A stretch of 64,000 nt of DNA, taken from positions 23,923-87,922 of the forward strand of contig JACPFR010000025.1 in assembly GCA_016182905.1 (NCBI GenBank), written 5' to 3'. Shown piece after piece: positions 25,918 through 33,370 of this stretch (positions are counted from its first letter, which is position 1; every line of letters begins with the position of its first letter). A program made the translations under genes and the position numbers. The notes under the pieces were generated by a model that saw only the letters and a list, made by a program, of their open reading frames with translations, was not told the DNA's origin and did not search any database. This DNA is from Elusimicrobiota bacterium (lineage in GTDB: Bacteria; Elusimicrobiota; Elusimicrobia; UBA1565; UBA9628).

Positions 25918-27378
25918 ATGACGCGACGCTCATTCTCCGCGCTCCTGGCCGCGGTCCTCGGCCTGGCCCCGTTCCCGGCCTGGTCCCAGGTCGGCCGCGT
26001 CTCCCTGCGGGCCCCCTCCGCTCCCGCCCTGAACGTCTCGGCCGGCGCGCTCAACGCGGCGAGCGTCTCCCCCCTCCCGCCCGCCTCCTTGGCGCCCGCC
26101 CTCGCGCCCGTTCTCGCGCCGGCCCTGACCGCGCCGGTCCTCTCCGCTCCCGCCCTCCCGGCGAAGGCGACGCGCCCCGCCGATCGGCCGAAGGCGCCGC
26201 AAAGCCCCGTCGCCCTGTCTCCCGTCCGCGTCCTGGCCCAGGCGGCCGAGCGGGCCGCCGTCGCTCCCGAAACCATCGGCCGGCTGTACGACGACGCCCC
26301 CGCCGCCCCCGATTTCGCCGCGTTGACCTCGGTGAGGACGCCGGAGGCGCCCGCTCCCTGGCGCCCTTCCGCATTCCTCTTGAAGCCCGCGGCCGCGGCC
26401 GTCAACGCCTGGCGCCGCTCCGGCCACGAGAAGCGCCTCGGCCGCCTCGGCCCCGGAGAGCGGGTCACCACCGAAGAGATCGGCATGAGGCAGACCTTGT
26501 CCGAGGCTCACGACGCCCTCGCCGCCGGGCGCCTGCAGGACGCCCTCGAGGGCCTGACCCGCCTGTTCAAGGGCGCCGGCGCCAACCGCTGGTATCGCGC
26601 CAACCCCGTCTACGCGCCCTATCAGCGCCAGGGCCACGACTACATCCGCTTCGTCGAGCGCGCGGTCAAGCTCGCCTACGAGCGGGCGCACGGCCGCGCG
26701 CGCGACGCCGCCCTCATCGCCGAGGCCCGCGCCGCCGCGCGCTCCGGCGGCCTCCTCGGCCATGAATGGCGCACGACCGCCATACAGGACCGCGGCTCGG
26801 CCCACTGCGCGCATCACGCCCTGTTCAACGCGATCTCGGCCTCCGTCGGCTTCGTCTACCCGCTCTCCGTGCACCGCTTCATCGAGCGCGCCCGCGAGAC
26901 CCTCAACGTGCGCGCGGAGACGCTGACGGGCAAGACGGGCGCCGAGCTCGCCGCCCTCGAGCGCGGCCTCGGCCTCAAGCTCGGCGTCGACGTCGGCGAG
27001 GGCATGGGTACCGCGGAGATCGAGAAGTGGGCGCAGGCCCTCGGGATGAGCTTCGAGGCCCGCGGCCCGCCTCACGGCGACGCGCGCTGGAGCGCGCTGC
27101 TCGGCTCCGGCAAGGAGGTCCTGATCAGCCTGCGCCTGTTCCACGAGCGCTTCAAGCACTCGCCCGAGGAGCGCGCGCTCCACGGCCACGACTACGAGAC
27201 GCTCCACCACGAGGTCTACCTGCTCGGCGCCTTCGACAGCCCCTCGCGCGGCGTCCGCCTGTACATGGTCCAGGACTCCGGCTCGGGCGCCACCGATCTC
27301 TACACCGCCGAGGAGCTCTCCGCCGCCGCCTCCGGCCTCCAGCTCGTCGGGACGCCGTCCCCGGTGGCCCTGCCGTGA
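25918..27378 (+). CDS. Secreted protein with papain-like (cysteine peptidase) fold candidate
   Basis: 486 residues: signal peptide (MTRRSFSALLAAVLGLAPFPAWS), an Ala/Pro-rich stretch to about residue 150, then a helical region and a C-terminal globular domain. In the latter QDRGSAHCAHHALFNAI places a Gln seven residues before a Cys, and HHEVYLLGAFD followed by MVQDSG supplies a His and an Asp, the order expected of papain-like peptidases (C1/C39 type). The oxyanion-Gln spacing is one residue longer than in papain, so activity is uncertain. A similar Ala/Pro-rich N-terminus occurs in the 46627 gene. The stop overlaps the adenosine deaminase start. Confidence 0.68.
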   Translation: MTRRSFSALLAAVLGLAPFPAWSQVGRVSLRAPSAPALNVSAGALNAASVSPLPPASLAPALAPVLAPALTAPVLSAPALPAKATRPADRPKAPQSPVALSPVRVLAQAAERAAVAPETIGRLYDDAPAAPDFAALTSVRTPEAPAPWRPSAFLLKPAAAAVNAWRRSGHEKRLGRLGPGERVTTEEIGMRQTLSEAHDALAAGRLQDALEGLTRLFKGAGANRWYRANPVYAPYQRQGHDYIRFVERAVKLAYERAHGRARDAALIAEARAAARSGGLLGHEWRTTAIQDRGSAHCAHHALFNAISASVGFVYPLSVHRFIERARETLNVRAETLTGKTGAELAALERGLGLKLGVDVGEGMGTAEIEKWAQALGMSFEARGPPHGDARWSALLGSGKEVLISLRLFHERFKHSPEERALHGHDYETLHHEVYLLGAFDSPSRGVRLYMVQDSGSGATDLYTAEELSAAASGLQLVGTPSPVALP

Positions 27379-28385
27379 GCGCCGCCCTCGACGCCTTCGC
27401 CGCGGCCCTGCCCAAGGCCGAGCTCCATCTCCACATCGAGGGGACCTTGGAGCCCGAGCTCATGTTCGAGCTCGCGCGCCGCAACTCGGCCAAGCTCCGG
27501 TTCTCCTCGGTCGAGGCGATCAAGGCGGCCTACGCCTTCGACGGCCTGCAGAGCTTCCTCGACGTCTACTACGAGGGCGCCGGGGTGCTGCGCACCGAGC
27601 GCGATTTCCACGACCTGGCATGGGCGTACTTCGTCCGCGTGGCGCCCATGAACGTGAGGCACGCAGAGATCTTCTTCGACCCGCAAACGCACACAAGTCG
27701 TGGCGTTCCATATGAGGCCGTGATTTCCGGCCTGACCCGAGCATGCCGCCGTGCCGAGAAAGAATTGGGCATCACCTCGAAGCTCATCCTTTGCTTTCTC
27801 CGGCATCTCGACCAGGAATCCGCCCTCGAGACCTTGGCCGAAGCCCTTCCGTTCGGCGGCCTCTCCGGCGTCGGCCTCGACTCCTCGGAAAAGGGCCGCC
27901 CTCCGTCGCTGTTCAAGGACGTGTTCGCCAAGGCCCGCGCCGCCGGCCTGCGCTGCGTGGCTCACGCCGGCGAGGAAGGCCCCCCGTCCTACATCGTCGA
28001 GGCGTTGGATCTCCTCATGGTCGAGAGGATCGACCACGGCGTCCGCTGCCTCGAGGACCCCGAGCTGGTCAAGCGCCTCGCCGCCGAGGGGACGGCCCTG
28101 ACCGTCTGCCCCCTCTCCAACCACAGGCTCCGCGTGTTCGCCGCGCTGGAGGACCACAACCTGAAGGACCTGCTCGCGGCGGGGGTGCTCGCCTCCGTCC
28201 ACTCCGACGACCCCGCCTACTTCGGCGGCTACGTGGACGCCAACTACCGGGACACCGCGCGGGCCCTGGGGCTGACGAAGGCCGATCTGAGAACCCTGGC
28301 GCGGAACTCCTTCCTGTCGTCCTGGCTGAGCGGCCCCGAGAAGGACCGGCACCTCGCCGCGATCGACGGGATCACGGCCTCCTGA
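27375..28385 (+). CDS. add: Adenosine/adenine deaminase
   Basis: 336 residues from a GTG that overlaps the preceding stop. Metal and catalytic motifs of the family are intact: KAELHLHIEGTL (two zinc His), VAHAGEEG (His and catalytic Glu region), ERIDHGVRC (His) and SVHSDDPAYFGG (Asp pair). The enzyme hydrolyses adenosine to inosine, or adenine to hypoxanthine in the bacterial adenine-deaminase subgroup; the sequence does not settle which. A short patch (about 27650-27740) uses codons rare in this window (ACA, AGT, CGT, CCA, TAT), a possible local conversion tract. Confidence 0.88.
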   Translation: MSAALDAFAAALPKAELHLHIEGTLEPELMFELARRNSAKLRFSSVEAIKAAYAFDGLQSFLDVYYEGAGVLRTERDFHDLAWAYFVRVAPMNVRHAEIFFDPQTHTSRGVPYEAVISGLTRACRRAEKELGITSKLILCFLRHLDQESALETLAEALPFGGLSGVGLDSSEKGRPPSLFKDVFAKARAAGLRCVAHAGEEGPPSYIVEALDLLMVERIDHGVRCLEDPELVKRLAAEGTALTVCPLSNHRLRVFAALEDHNLKDLLAAGVLASVHSDDPAYFGGYVDANYRDTARALGLTKADLRTLARNSFLSSWLSGPEKDRHLAAIDGITAS

Positions 28386-28417
28386 CCCCCGATCCGCGGG
28401 GGTTTCATCAAGCAAGA

Positions 28418-28444
28418 CGACCCTCTGCGTTCCGCAGAGGGTCG
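28418..28444. terminator. Bidirectional terminator-like hairpin
   Basis: A 12-bp stem (CGACCCTCTGCG pairing with its complement) and a 3-nt loop lie between the ends of add (+) and the small gene at 28446 (-). There is no strong U-run on either side. Confidence 0.5.
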
Positions 28445-28445
28445 C

Positions 28446-28598
28446 TTACTTCGTCATCGCGACGGCGAACCGCGCCAGCACGGTCGCGCGCCGCAGGTCC
28501 GGCTTGGGCCGGAGGTCGGTCGGGATCAGCGCCCGGCACGCCTCCAGCGCCACGTCGAAGGCCGTCACGGCCTTCTGCTTGCGGTGCTTCTTCCTCAC
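28446..28598 (-). CDS. Small basic protein (50 aa), unrecognised
   Basis: GTG-started frame of 50 codons. The N-terminus is strongly basic (RKKHRKQK), followed by an amphipathic segment (AFDVALEACRALIPTDLRP) and a second helix (LRRATVLARFAVAMTK). Codon third positions are G/C-rich like real genes here. The case for translation is its ribosome-binding site, AAGGAGGTGATCC, complementary to the whole 13-nt 3' tail of 16S rRNA, with 9 nt between AAGGAGG and the GTG. A strong promoter lies at 28812-28839, with a terminator hairpin between promoter and gene. The basic character suggests nucleic-acid or ribosome binding, but this is only inference. Confidence 0.6.
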   Translation of the reverse strand: MRKKHRKQKAVTAFDVALEACRALIPTDLRPKPDLRRATVLARFAVAMTK

Positions 28599-28601
28599 CT
28601 T

Positions 28602-28614
28602 GGATCACCTCCTT
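28602..28614 (-). promoter_or_regulatory. Full-length 13-nt Shine-Dalgarno site
   Basis: On the minus strand AAGGAGGTGATCC is the exact complement of the canonical 16S rRNA 3' end. It is by far the strongest ribosome-binding site in the window, in a chromosome where many genes have none. Confidence 0.65.
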
Positions 28615-28635
28615 GCGTATTTCCCTGAAAACGAA

Positions 28636-28664
28636 GAGCCCCGGGCTCGCAGGCCCCGGGGCTC
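28636..28664 (-). terminator. Intrinsic terminator/attenuator on the minus strand
   Basis: Perfect 10-bp stem (GAGCCCCGGG with CCCGGGGCTC), 9-nt loop, followed on the minus strand by TTCGTTTTC. It lies between the promoter at 28812 and the small basic-protein gene, so some transcripts would stop here. Confidence 0.6.
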
Positions 28665-28690
28665 CCGCCGCGCGCGCCGAGGGGCTCGCG

Positions 28691-28780
28691 CTAGACGGGC
28701 GCCTCCGCGCCGCGGTACGATCCGGACCGGCTGGTCGATTCGATGTTCATCGTTCCGCCAAAAAAAAGGCCGCGATCCAT
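28691..28780 (-). CDS. Possible 29-aa leader peptide
   Basis: ATG at 28780, TAG at 28693-28691. The peptide begins MDRGLFFGGTMNIES. The frame crosses the eight-T run in phase and ends 27 nt before the terminator hairpin, the usual place for a leader peptide. There is no clear ribosome-binding site at the first ATG; an internal ATG (MNIES) is an alternative start. It may simply be a chance frame within a structured RNA. Confidence 0.25.
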   Translation of the reverse strand: MDRGLFFGGTMNIESTSRSGSYRGAEAPV

Positions 28781-28811
28781 GGCGCGCCGCGCGCGCCCGT
28801 CGTGACACTGG

Positions 28812-28839
28812 AGTATAGCCGAAACCCTTGTTTTGTCAA
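28812..28839 (-). promoter_or_regulatory. Strong sigma70-type promoter
   Basis: On the minus strand TTGACA (28834-28839), 16-bp spacer, TATACT (28812-28817): the best promoter match in the window. The -35 lies inside a small hairpin (28825-28842, CCCTTG/CAAGGG) that could also end transcripts of the esterase gene upstream. Confidence 0.75.
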
Positions 28840-28850
28840 GGGCTCCGGGC

Positions 28851-29858
28851 TCAGCCGATGCGGCGGGCCCGGGCGGCGAGCAGGGGCAGGGACTTGTCGA
28901 GGCGGTCGTTCATGTCGAAGTGGCCGAACGCGTGCTCCTCGTGGACGTGGCGGACCTTCAGCGCCTTGAGGGCGTCGGACAAGCGGCGCGCGCCGAGGTG
29001 CAGGCAGTACTCGTCCTTGACGCCCGCGTCGAACCAGAGCGTCTTGAGGCGCCGCAGGGCGCCGGCGTGCTTGGCCGCCGCGTGCACCGGGTCGAGGGCC
29101 TGCCATCGCTTCCACACCGCGGGGACCAGCTCTCCGGTGCGGAGGTCGCAGGGCAGGTCGAAACCGAGCGCGGCTTTCTCGTTGGGCGAGTAGCAGGCGG
29201 CCATCGCGATCATGTTCACCGCCGCGTGGTCGAAGCTCTCCTTGGCCCGGGAGGCCCTGAATTCATCGATGAAGCGCTTGGGCGAGCCGCCGTAACGGCC
29301 GAGCGCGGTCACGAACTTGTACATGTCCGTCCCGTAGGCGGCCTCGAAGCCCATGTCGCCGCTGTGGCTGACGCAATGACCGAAGACCTCGGGATGACGC
29401 ATCGCCAAGGTCAGCGCGCCGAAGCCGCCGGAGGACTTGCCGATGATCGCGCGGCCCTCGGGATGCCTCACCGTGGAGTGCTTGCCGTCGATGTAACCCA
29501 CGACCTCGTACACCGCGAAGTCCGCGTAGCGGCCGGTCGCCGTCGAGTTCAGGTACTGCGAGCCGCCGTAGGCCGTGAAGCCGTCGACGATGACGATGAG
29601 CGCCTCGCGCGCCTTGCCCTGCTCGATGAGCCGGTCGAAGCGCTCGGCGATGTTCTCCTTCCAGGGGTTGTAGTTGATCGCGCCGCGGGCGGTGCCGGTG
29701 AAGCCGGGAAGGTAGTACAGGACGGGGTAGCGGCGGCCGCGCACGGTCCCGTAGGTCGGCGGCAGGTAGACGGGGATATCGCGGCGGCGCGGGTCGCCGA
29801 GCGGGTTTTCCTTGAGCACGATGCTCGAGATGGTCTCGATCTGAACGCGGCCTTTCAT
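28851..29858 (-). CDS. Esterase of the putative-esterase/esterase D family
   Basis: 335 residues with the PF00756 layout: PVLYYLPGFTGT (oxyanion region), AIIGKSSGGFGALTLAMRHP (nucleophile elbow GKSSGG), then WFDAGVKDEY (acid) and EEHAFGHFDM (His). Such enzymes hydrolyse carboxyl esters, for example S-formylglutathione or siderophore and carbohydrate esters. There is no signal peptide, so it is probably cytoplasmic. The ATG overlaps the murQ stop (ATGA), making it the last gene of an ndk - hydrolase - murQ - esterase operon. Substrate unknown. Confidence 0.85.
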   Translation of the reverse strand: MKGRVQIETISSIVLKENPLGDPRRRDIPVYLPPTYGTVRGRRYPVLYYLPGFTGTARGAINYNPWKENIAERFDRLIEQGKAREALIVIVDGFTAYGGSQYLNSTATGRYADFAVYEVVGYIDGKHSTVRHPEGRAIIGKSSGGFGALTLAMRHPEVFGHCVSHSGDMGFEAAYGTDMYKFVTALGRYGGSPKRFIDEFRASRAKESFDHAAVNMIAMAACYSPNEKAALGFDLPCDLRTGELVPAVWKRWQALDPVHAAAKHAGALRRLKTLWFDAGVKDEYCLHLGARRLSDALKALKVRHVHEEHAFGHFDMNDRLDKSLPLLAARARRIG

Positions 29859-30763
29859 CGCTGTCCCTCCAAAACCCGGCGCAAGGCCCCGCCCGAGCCC
29901 GCGAGCAGCGCGCGGGCGTCCGCGGCGGACAGGCCCTTGCGCGCCATCACGACGGCGGTCTTCACGCTCCCGCCCGAGGCGCGGAACAGGGAGCGGGCGC
30001 GGGCGGGCGCGACGCGGCCGAGGTCGGCGACGATGCGCTCGCCCCGCAGCCGCAGCTTGCGCGAGGTCGGCTTGAGGTCCACCATCCAATGGTCGTACAC
30101 CTTGCCGATCTTGATCATAGCGCCCGTGGTCAGCGCGTTGAGGACGAGCTTGGCGGCGGTGCCCGCCTTCAGGCGCGTCGAGCCGGTCACGACCTCGGGG
30201 CCGACGAGCGGCGCGATCACGATGTCGGCGTGACGGCCCTTCGGGCGGCCGTTGGAGGTGACCAGGATCGTCGCGGCCCCCCGCTTCTTCGCCTCGGCCA
30301 GGGCGGCGTGGACGAACGGGGTCACCCCGCTGGCGGCGACGCCGATCACCGCGTCGCCCTTTCGGACGGACGAGGCCGCCTTGCGGCCGAGTCCGGGCTC
30401 GTCCTCGGCGCCTTCCTTGGCGCGGAACACCGAGCGCCTGCCGCCGGCGATGACCGCGCGGATCTGGCGCGGCGTCGTGTTGAAGGTGGGCGGGCACTCG
30501 GCCGCCTCGAGGACGGCCAGCCGCCCGCTGGTGCCGGCGCCGAGCAGCAGAACCGAGCCGCCGGAGGCGAGGGTGCGCGCGAGCGCGTCGACGCCCTGCG
30601 CCAGCTCGCGCGCGACGCGCGCGACGGCGAGCGGGACGAGGCGGTCCTCGGCGACGATGAGCTCGACGATGCGGGACGAGGACTTGGTGTCGACGTCCCG
30701 CGTGCGCGGGTTGGCCTGCTCCGTCGGCAGGCGCGCGTAGGCCCGGGCGGAGAGGAGGGCCAC
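29855..30763 (-). CDS. murQ: N-acetylmuramic acid 6-phosphate etherase
   Basis: 302 residues with a SIS domain. Typical MurQ motifs: TEQANPRTRDVDTKSS at the N-terminus, LLGAGTSGRLAVLEAAECPPTF, GVAASGVTPF and GSTRLKAGTAAKLVLN. MurQ cleaves the lactyl ether of MurNAc-6-phosphate to GlcNAc-6-phosphate and lactate in peptidoglycan recycling. This ties in with namZ/nagZ at the left of the window, although no MurNAc kinase or PTS was seen here. GTG start, 1 bp after the stop of the upstream hydrolase gene; the downstream esterase overlaps it. Confidence 0.92.
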   Translation of the reverse strand: MALLSARAYARLPTEQANPRTRDVDTKSSSRIVELIVAEDRLVPLAVARVARELAQGVDALARTLASGGSVLLLGAGTSGRLAVLEAAECPPTFNTTPRQIRAVIAGGRRSVFRAKEGAEDEPGLGRKAASSVRKGDAVIGVAASGVTPFVHAALAEAKKRGAATILVTSNGRPKGRHADIVIAPLVGPEVVTGSTRLKAGTAAKLVLNALTTGAMIKIGKVYDHWMVDLKPTSRKLRLRGERIVADLGRVAPARARSLFRASGGSVKTAVVMARKGLSAADARALLAGSGGALRRVLEGQR

Positions 30764-30764
30764 C

Positions 30765-31679
30765 TTAATCGTCGCTGTCGTCGGCCGGCTGAACGGCCGG
30801 CGGCGGCGTGCCGGTGTCGTCGATCAAGGTCTTGCCTTCCATCGGGTCGCCGTTGAGGATGGTCCCGGTCGAGACCGCCGTCGCCTCGGGCGCGATCGGG
30901 TCGCCGAGCCAGTCGATGACCCGGCCGACCAAGGCGCGCTGGGCCCGGAACATGCGGGTGCCGCGCTCCTGCGGGACCGAGATCAAGGTCGCGTGGCGCT
31001 CGCCGACGGCGGCCTTGGCGAACGCGTGCAGGATCGGGACCTCCTTGGCGGTGCGCTTGTCCGCCTCGGAGTAGACCATCAGCACGGGCGTCGGGATCGC
31101 GCGCTTGAGGGCGCGCAGGGCGTTCGGCGTGAGGACCTCCTGCCAGCGCATGCCCGGGGAGAGCATCACGACGAGCGGCACCTTCTGGTGCGTCGCCGCG
31201 TAGCGGATGGCGATGCTGCCGCCGACCTCGGAGCCGATGAGCCCGATCGAGTCCTCGGGGACGCCCTGGCCCGCGAGCCAGCCGACGGCGGCCTCGGCGT
31301 CGCGCGACATGTCCGCGAAGTCGTTGGCGGTCGGCGTGGCCCGCAGCTTCTTCCAGGTCAGCTCCTCGCCGGAGGGGCTGACCCGGCTCTCGCCGTGGCC
31401 GCGCAGGTCGACGGCCATCACGCCGTAGCCCGCCCGGGTGAGCGGGAACGCCAGGCGCTTCCAGTCCTCCTTGCGCTGCCCCGTGCCGTGCAGCAGCAGC
31501 AAGGTCATCTTGCCGGGCACCGACGGCGCGAACATCGCCTTCAGCGCCCAGCCGTCGACGGTCTTCAGCTCGACGGCCTCTCCCGGCAGGGAAGGACCGG
31601 CGGGCTTCGCCGGCTTGGGAGCCGGAGCGGCTCCCGCGGACAGCGCCAGGGCGGCGACGAGGAGGACCGCGGACTTCAT
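30765..31679 (-). CDS. Exported alpha/beta hydrolase-like protein with Glu in the nucleophile position
   Basis: 304 residues. A signal peptide (MKSAVLLVAALALSAGAAPA) is followed by an alpha/beta hydrolase domain: LLLLHGTGQRKEDW, MAVDLRGHGES, then GLIGSEVGGSIAIRYA where GxSxG is expected. Alignment by eye puts Glu, not Ser, at the elbow (G-S-E-V-G), so classical esterase chemistry may be lost or another residue is used. The last 45 residues are acidic and Thr/Pro-rich. It lies 4 bp after ndk and just before murQ, in the same operon. Periplasmic location inferred from the signal peptide. Confidence 0.78.
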   Translation of the reverse strand: MKSAVLLVAALALSAGAAPAPKPAKPAGPSLPGEAVELKTVDGWALKAMFAPSVPGKMTLLLLHGTGQRKEDWKRLAFPLTRAGYGVMAVDLRGHGESRVSPSGEELTWKKLRATPTANDFADMSRDAEAAVGWLAGQGVPEDSIGLIGSEVGGSIAIRYAATHQKVPLVVMLSPGMRWQEVLTPNALRALKRAIPTPVLMVYSEADKRTAKEVPILHAFAKAAVGERHATLISVPQERGTRMFRAQRALVGRVIDWLGDPIAPEATAVSTGTILNGDPMEGKTLIDDTGTPPPAVQPADDSDD

Positions 31680-31683
31680 GGCG

Positions 31684-32142
31684 TTAAGGGATGATCTCGT
31701 CCTTCTTGAACCACAGGGCGACTTCCTTCGCCGCGTCCGACGGGTCCGAGGAGGCGTGGATCACGTTCTCGAACTGCTTGGTGACGGAGTTCATGCGGCC
31801 GAACGAGCCGCGGATGGTCCCGGGGGCGGCGGCCTCCGGGTTCGTGGCGCCGGCGACGGCGCGGACGGCCTTGATCGCGTTCTCGCCGCGGTACACGAGG
31901 GCGAGGATGCGGCTGTCGGCGATGCCGTGATAGCCGCCGCGGATGTACTTGATCAGGTCCTCGAAGAAGGGCTTGTCGGAGAGGGAGGAGTAGTGGTCGC
32001 GCGCCAGCTTGTCGGTCACGCAGATCATTTTCGCGCCGACCATCTCGAGGCCGGTGGCGTCGAGGCGGTCGATGGTGAGGCCGGTCAGCTTGCGGAAGGC
32101 GCCGTCCGGCTTGATGAGGATGAGCGTCTGTTCAATAGCCAT
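31684..32142 (-). CDS. ndk: Nucleoside diphosphate kinase
   Basis: 152 residues. Family motifs: QTLILIKPDG at the N-terminus, then PFFEDLIKYIRGG, GATNPEAAAPGTIRG and NVIHASSDPSDA with the phospho-accepting His. It transfers the gamma-phosphate between nucleoside triphosphates and diphosphates. It is slightly longer than the usual 140 residues because of a C-terminal VALWFKKDEII tail. First gene of the operon to 28851. TAGAAT lies 6 nt before the ATG, so the transcript is probably leaderless. Confidence 0.95.
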   Translation of the reverse strand: MAIEQTLILIKPDGAFRKLTGLTIDRLDATGLEMVGAKMICVTDKLARDHYSSLSDKPFFEDLIKYIRGGYHGIADSRILALVYRGENAIKAVRAVAGATNPEAAAPGTIRGSFGRMNSVTKQFENVIHASSDPSDAAKEVALWFKKDEIIP

Positions 32143-32148
32143 GCGCCG

Positions 32149-32154
32149 ATTCTA
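32149..32154 (-). promoter_or_regulatory. -10 box of ndk operon
   Basis: TAGAAT on the minus strand, exactly 6 nt before the ndk ATG. The 94-bp region to the divergent TPR gene also holds TAATAT at 32221-32226 for the plus strand. Confidence 0.6.
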
Positions 32155-32236
32155 GCGAATATGCGCCTAAGAAGGAAGTGCGCGGGGAAGGCGGACTCTT
32201 CTTTGTTTGCCGCGGGCGGATAATATATCGTTGACC

Positions 32237-33370
32237 ATGCGCTCCTGGCTCCTGGTCCTCGCCCTTGCCGCGCCGGCCGCGGCCGCCCCGCCCGAGATGG
32301 AACGGGAGTTGGCGGGCGTCGTCGACCTGTTCTACGACATGGATTTCGACAAGGCCCGGGCCGCCTCCGACGCGCTGGCCGCGCGCCATCCCAAGCACCC
32401 CGCCGGCGCCTTCTACCGCGGCGTGTCGACCTACCAGCGCTGGATCGCCGAGGGCATGCGCTCGACCGACACCTACCGGGCCTTCGAGCGCGACAGCGAG
32501 GCCGCCGAGGCGGCGGCCAAGGCGCTGATGGCCTCGCACCCCGCGGAGGCCCATTATTACCTGGGAGCCACGCTCGGATTCCGCGCGCGCGCGAACGTGG
32601 CCCGCAGGAACTTCTTCCGCGCCCTTCCCGACGGCTCCGCGGCGGTCAAGCACCTGAAGAAGGCCCTCGACCTCGATCCGACGCTGTCCGACGCGCGCCT
32701 GGGCATGGGCATGTTCCATTATTTCGCCGCGCGCATGCCCTCCGGCGCCAAGCCGTTCGCGTACCTGATCATGGGCGTGGGCGCCGACCGCAAGCTCGGC
32801 CTCTCCGAGCTGTGGAGCGTCGCCGAGACCACGGGCATCGCCCGCATGGAGGCCCGCTCCGTGCTCGCGGTCATCCTCTCGAAGGACGAGGAGGCCGACT
32901 GGGAGGGCGCCGAACGCCTGCTCGCCGAGCTGACCGCGCGCTATCCCCACAACCCGATCTACCGCCTGCGCCGCGCCTACGTCGCCGAGCGCCGCGGCCG
33001 GTTCGACGAGGCCGTCGCGCTCGCCGACCCCGACGGCAAGTGGATCGGGACCCTGCACCATTCGGTGCGCACGCCCGCGCGCGCGTGGGCGCTGTACCGC
33101 GCGGCCGAGAGCCGCCTGCTCCAGGGCCGCGCCGCGGAGACCGAGCGCTGGCTCGCCGCGCTCGACCGGCTGCCCCATCCGCGCGGCATGAAGGACTGGG
33201 TGCTCCTGCGCCGCGCGAACCTGCTCGACTTCCACGGGAAGACCGGAGAGGCCGACGCGCTCTACGGCCGGATCAAGGACAAGACCGCCGCCGCCCTCGC
33301 CAAGCGCTTCCGCGCCGAGCGCTACCCTGCCGGCCCCAAGGACACCGCTCCCTTCTTCACCGGCTACTGA
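32237..33370 (+). CDS. Exported TPR-like protein
   Basis: 377 residues: signal peptide (MRSWLLVLALAAPAAAA), then helical TPR-like repeats (DFDKARAASDALAARHPKHP, HLKKALDLDPTLSDARLGMG, AERLLAELTARYPHNPIYRLRRAY, GRFDEAVALA). Tetratricopeptide proteins of this size mediate protein contacts in the periplasm. No enzymatic motif was seen. The ATG at 32237 was chosen over an upstream one because it gives the signal peptide directly. The C-terminal codons overlap, antisense, the end of the RAYT gene of element B, which borrows its stop there. Confidence 0.75.
   Translation: MRSWLLVLALAAPAAAAPPEMERELAGVVDLFYDMDFDKARAASDALAARHPKHPAGAFYRGVSTYQRWIAEGMRSTDTYRAFERDSEAAEAAAKALMASHPAEAHYYLGATLGFRARANVARRNFFRALPDGSAAVKHLKKALDLDPTLSDARLGMGMFHYFAARMPSGAKPFAYLIMGVGADRKLGLSELWSVAETTGIARMEARSVLAVILSKDEEADWEGAERLLAELTARYPHNPIYRLRRAYVAERRGRFDEAVALADPDGKWIGTLHHSVRTPARAWALYRAAESRLLQGRAAETERWLAALDRLPHPRGMKDWVLLRRANLLDFHGKTGEADALYGRIKDKTAAALAKRFRAERYPAGPKDTAPFFTGY

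Larger units (their letters stand above)
28627..28805 (-). ncRNA. Candidate structured leader RNA or small RNA
   Basis: Predicted from the promoter at 28812-28839 to the terminator hairpin at 28636-28664. A 9-bp closing stem joins 28794-28802 region bases to 28694-28702 (GACGGGCGC with GCGCCCGTC), continued by CGCGCC/GGCGCG. Inside are a T8 tract and a CGATG-AA-CATCG hairpin. A 29-codon reading frame lies within. It could be a stand-alone small RNA or an attenuated leader for the basic-protein gene downstream. No known RNA family was recognised. Confidence 0.4.

Noticed and set aside
28600..28614. Fragment of a 16S rRNA 3' end (TTGGATCACCTCCTT on the plus strand)
   Set aside because: Only about 15 nt match and no helix 45 sequence precedes it; it is better read as an extended Shine-Dalgarno site for the minus-strand gene.
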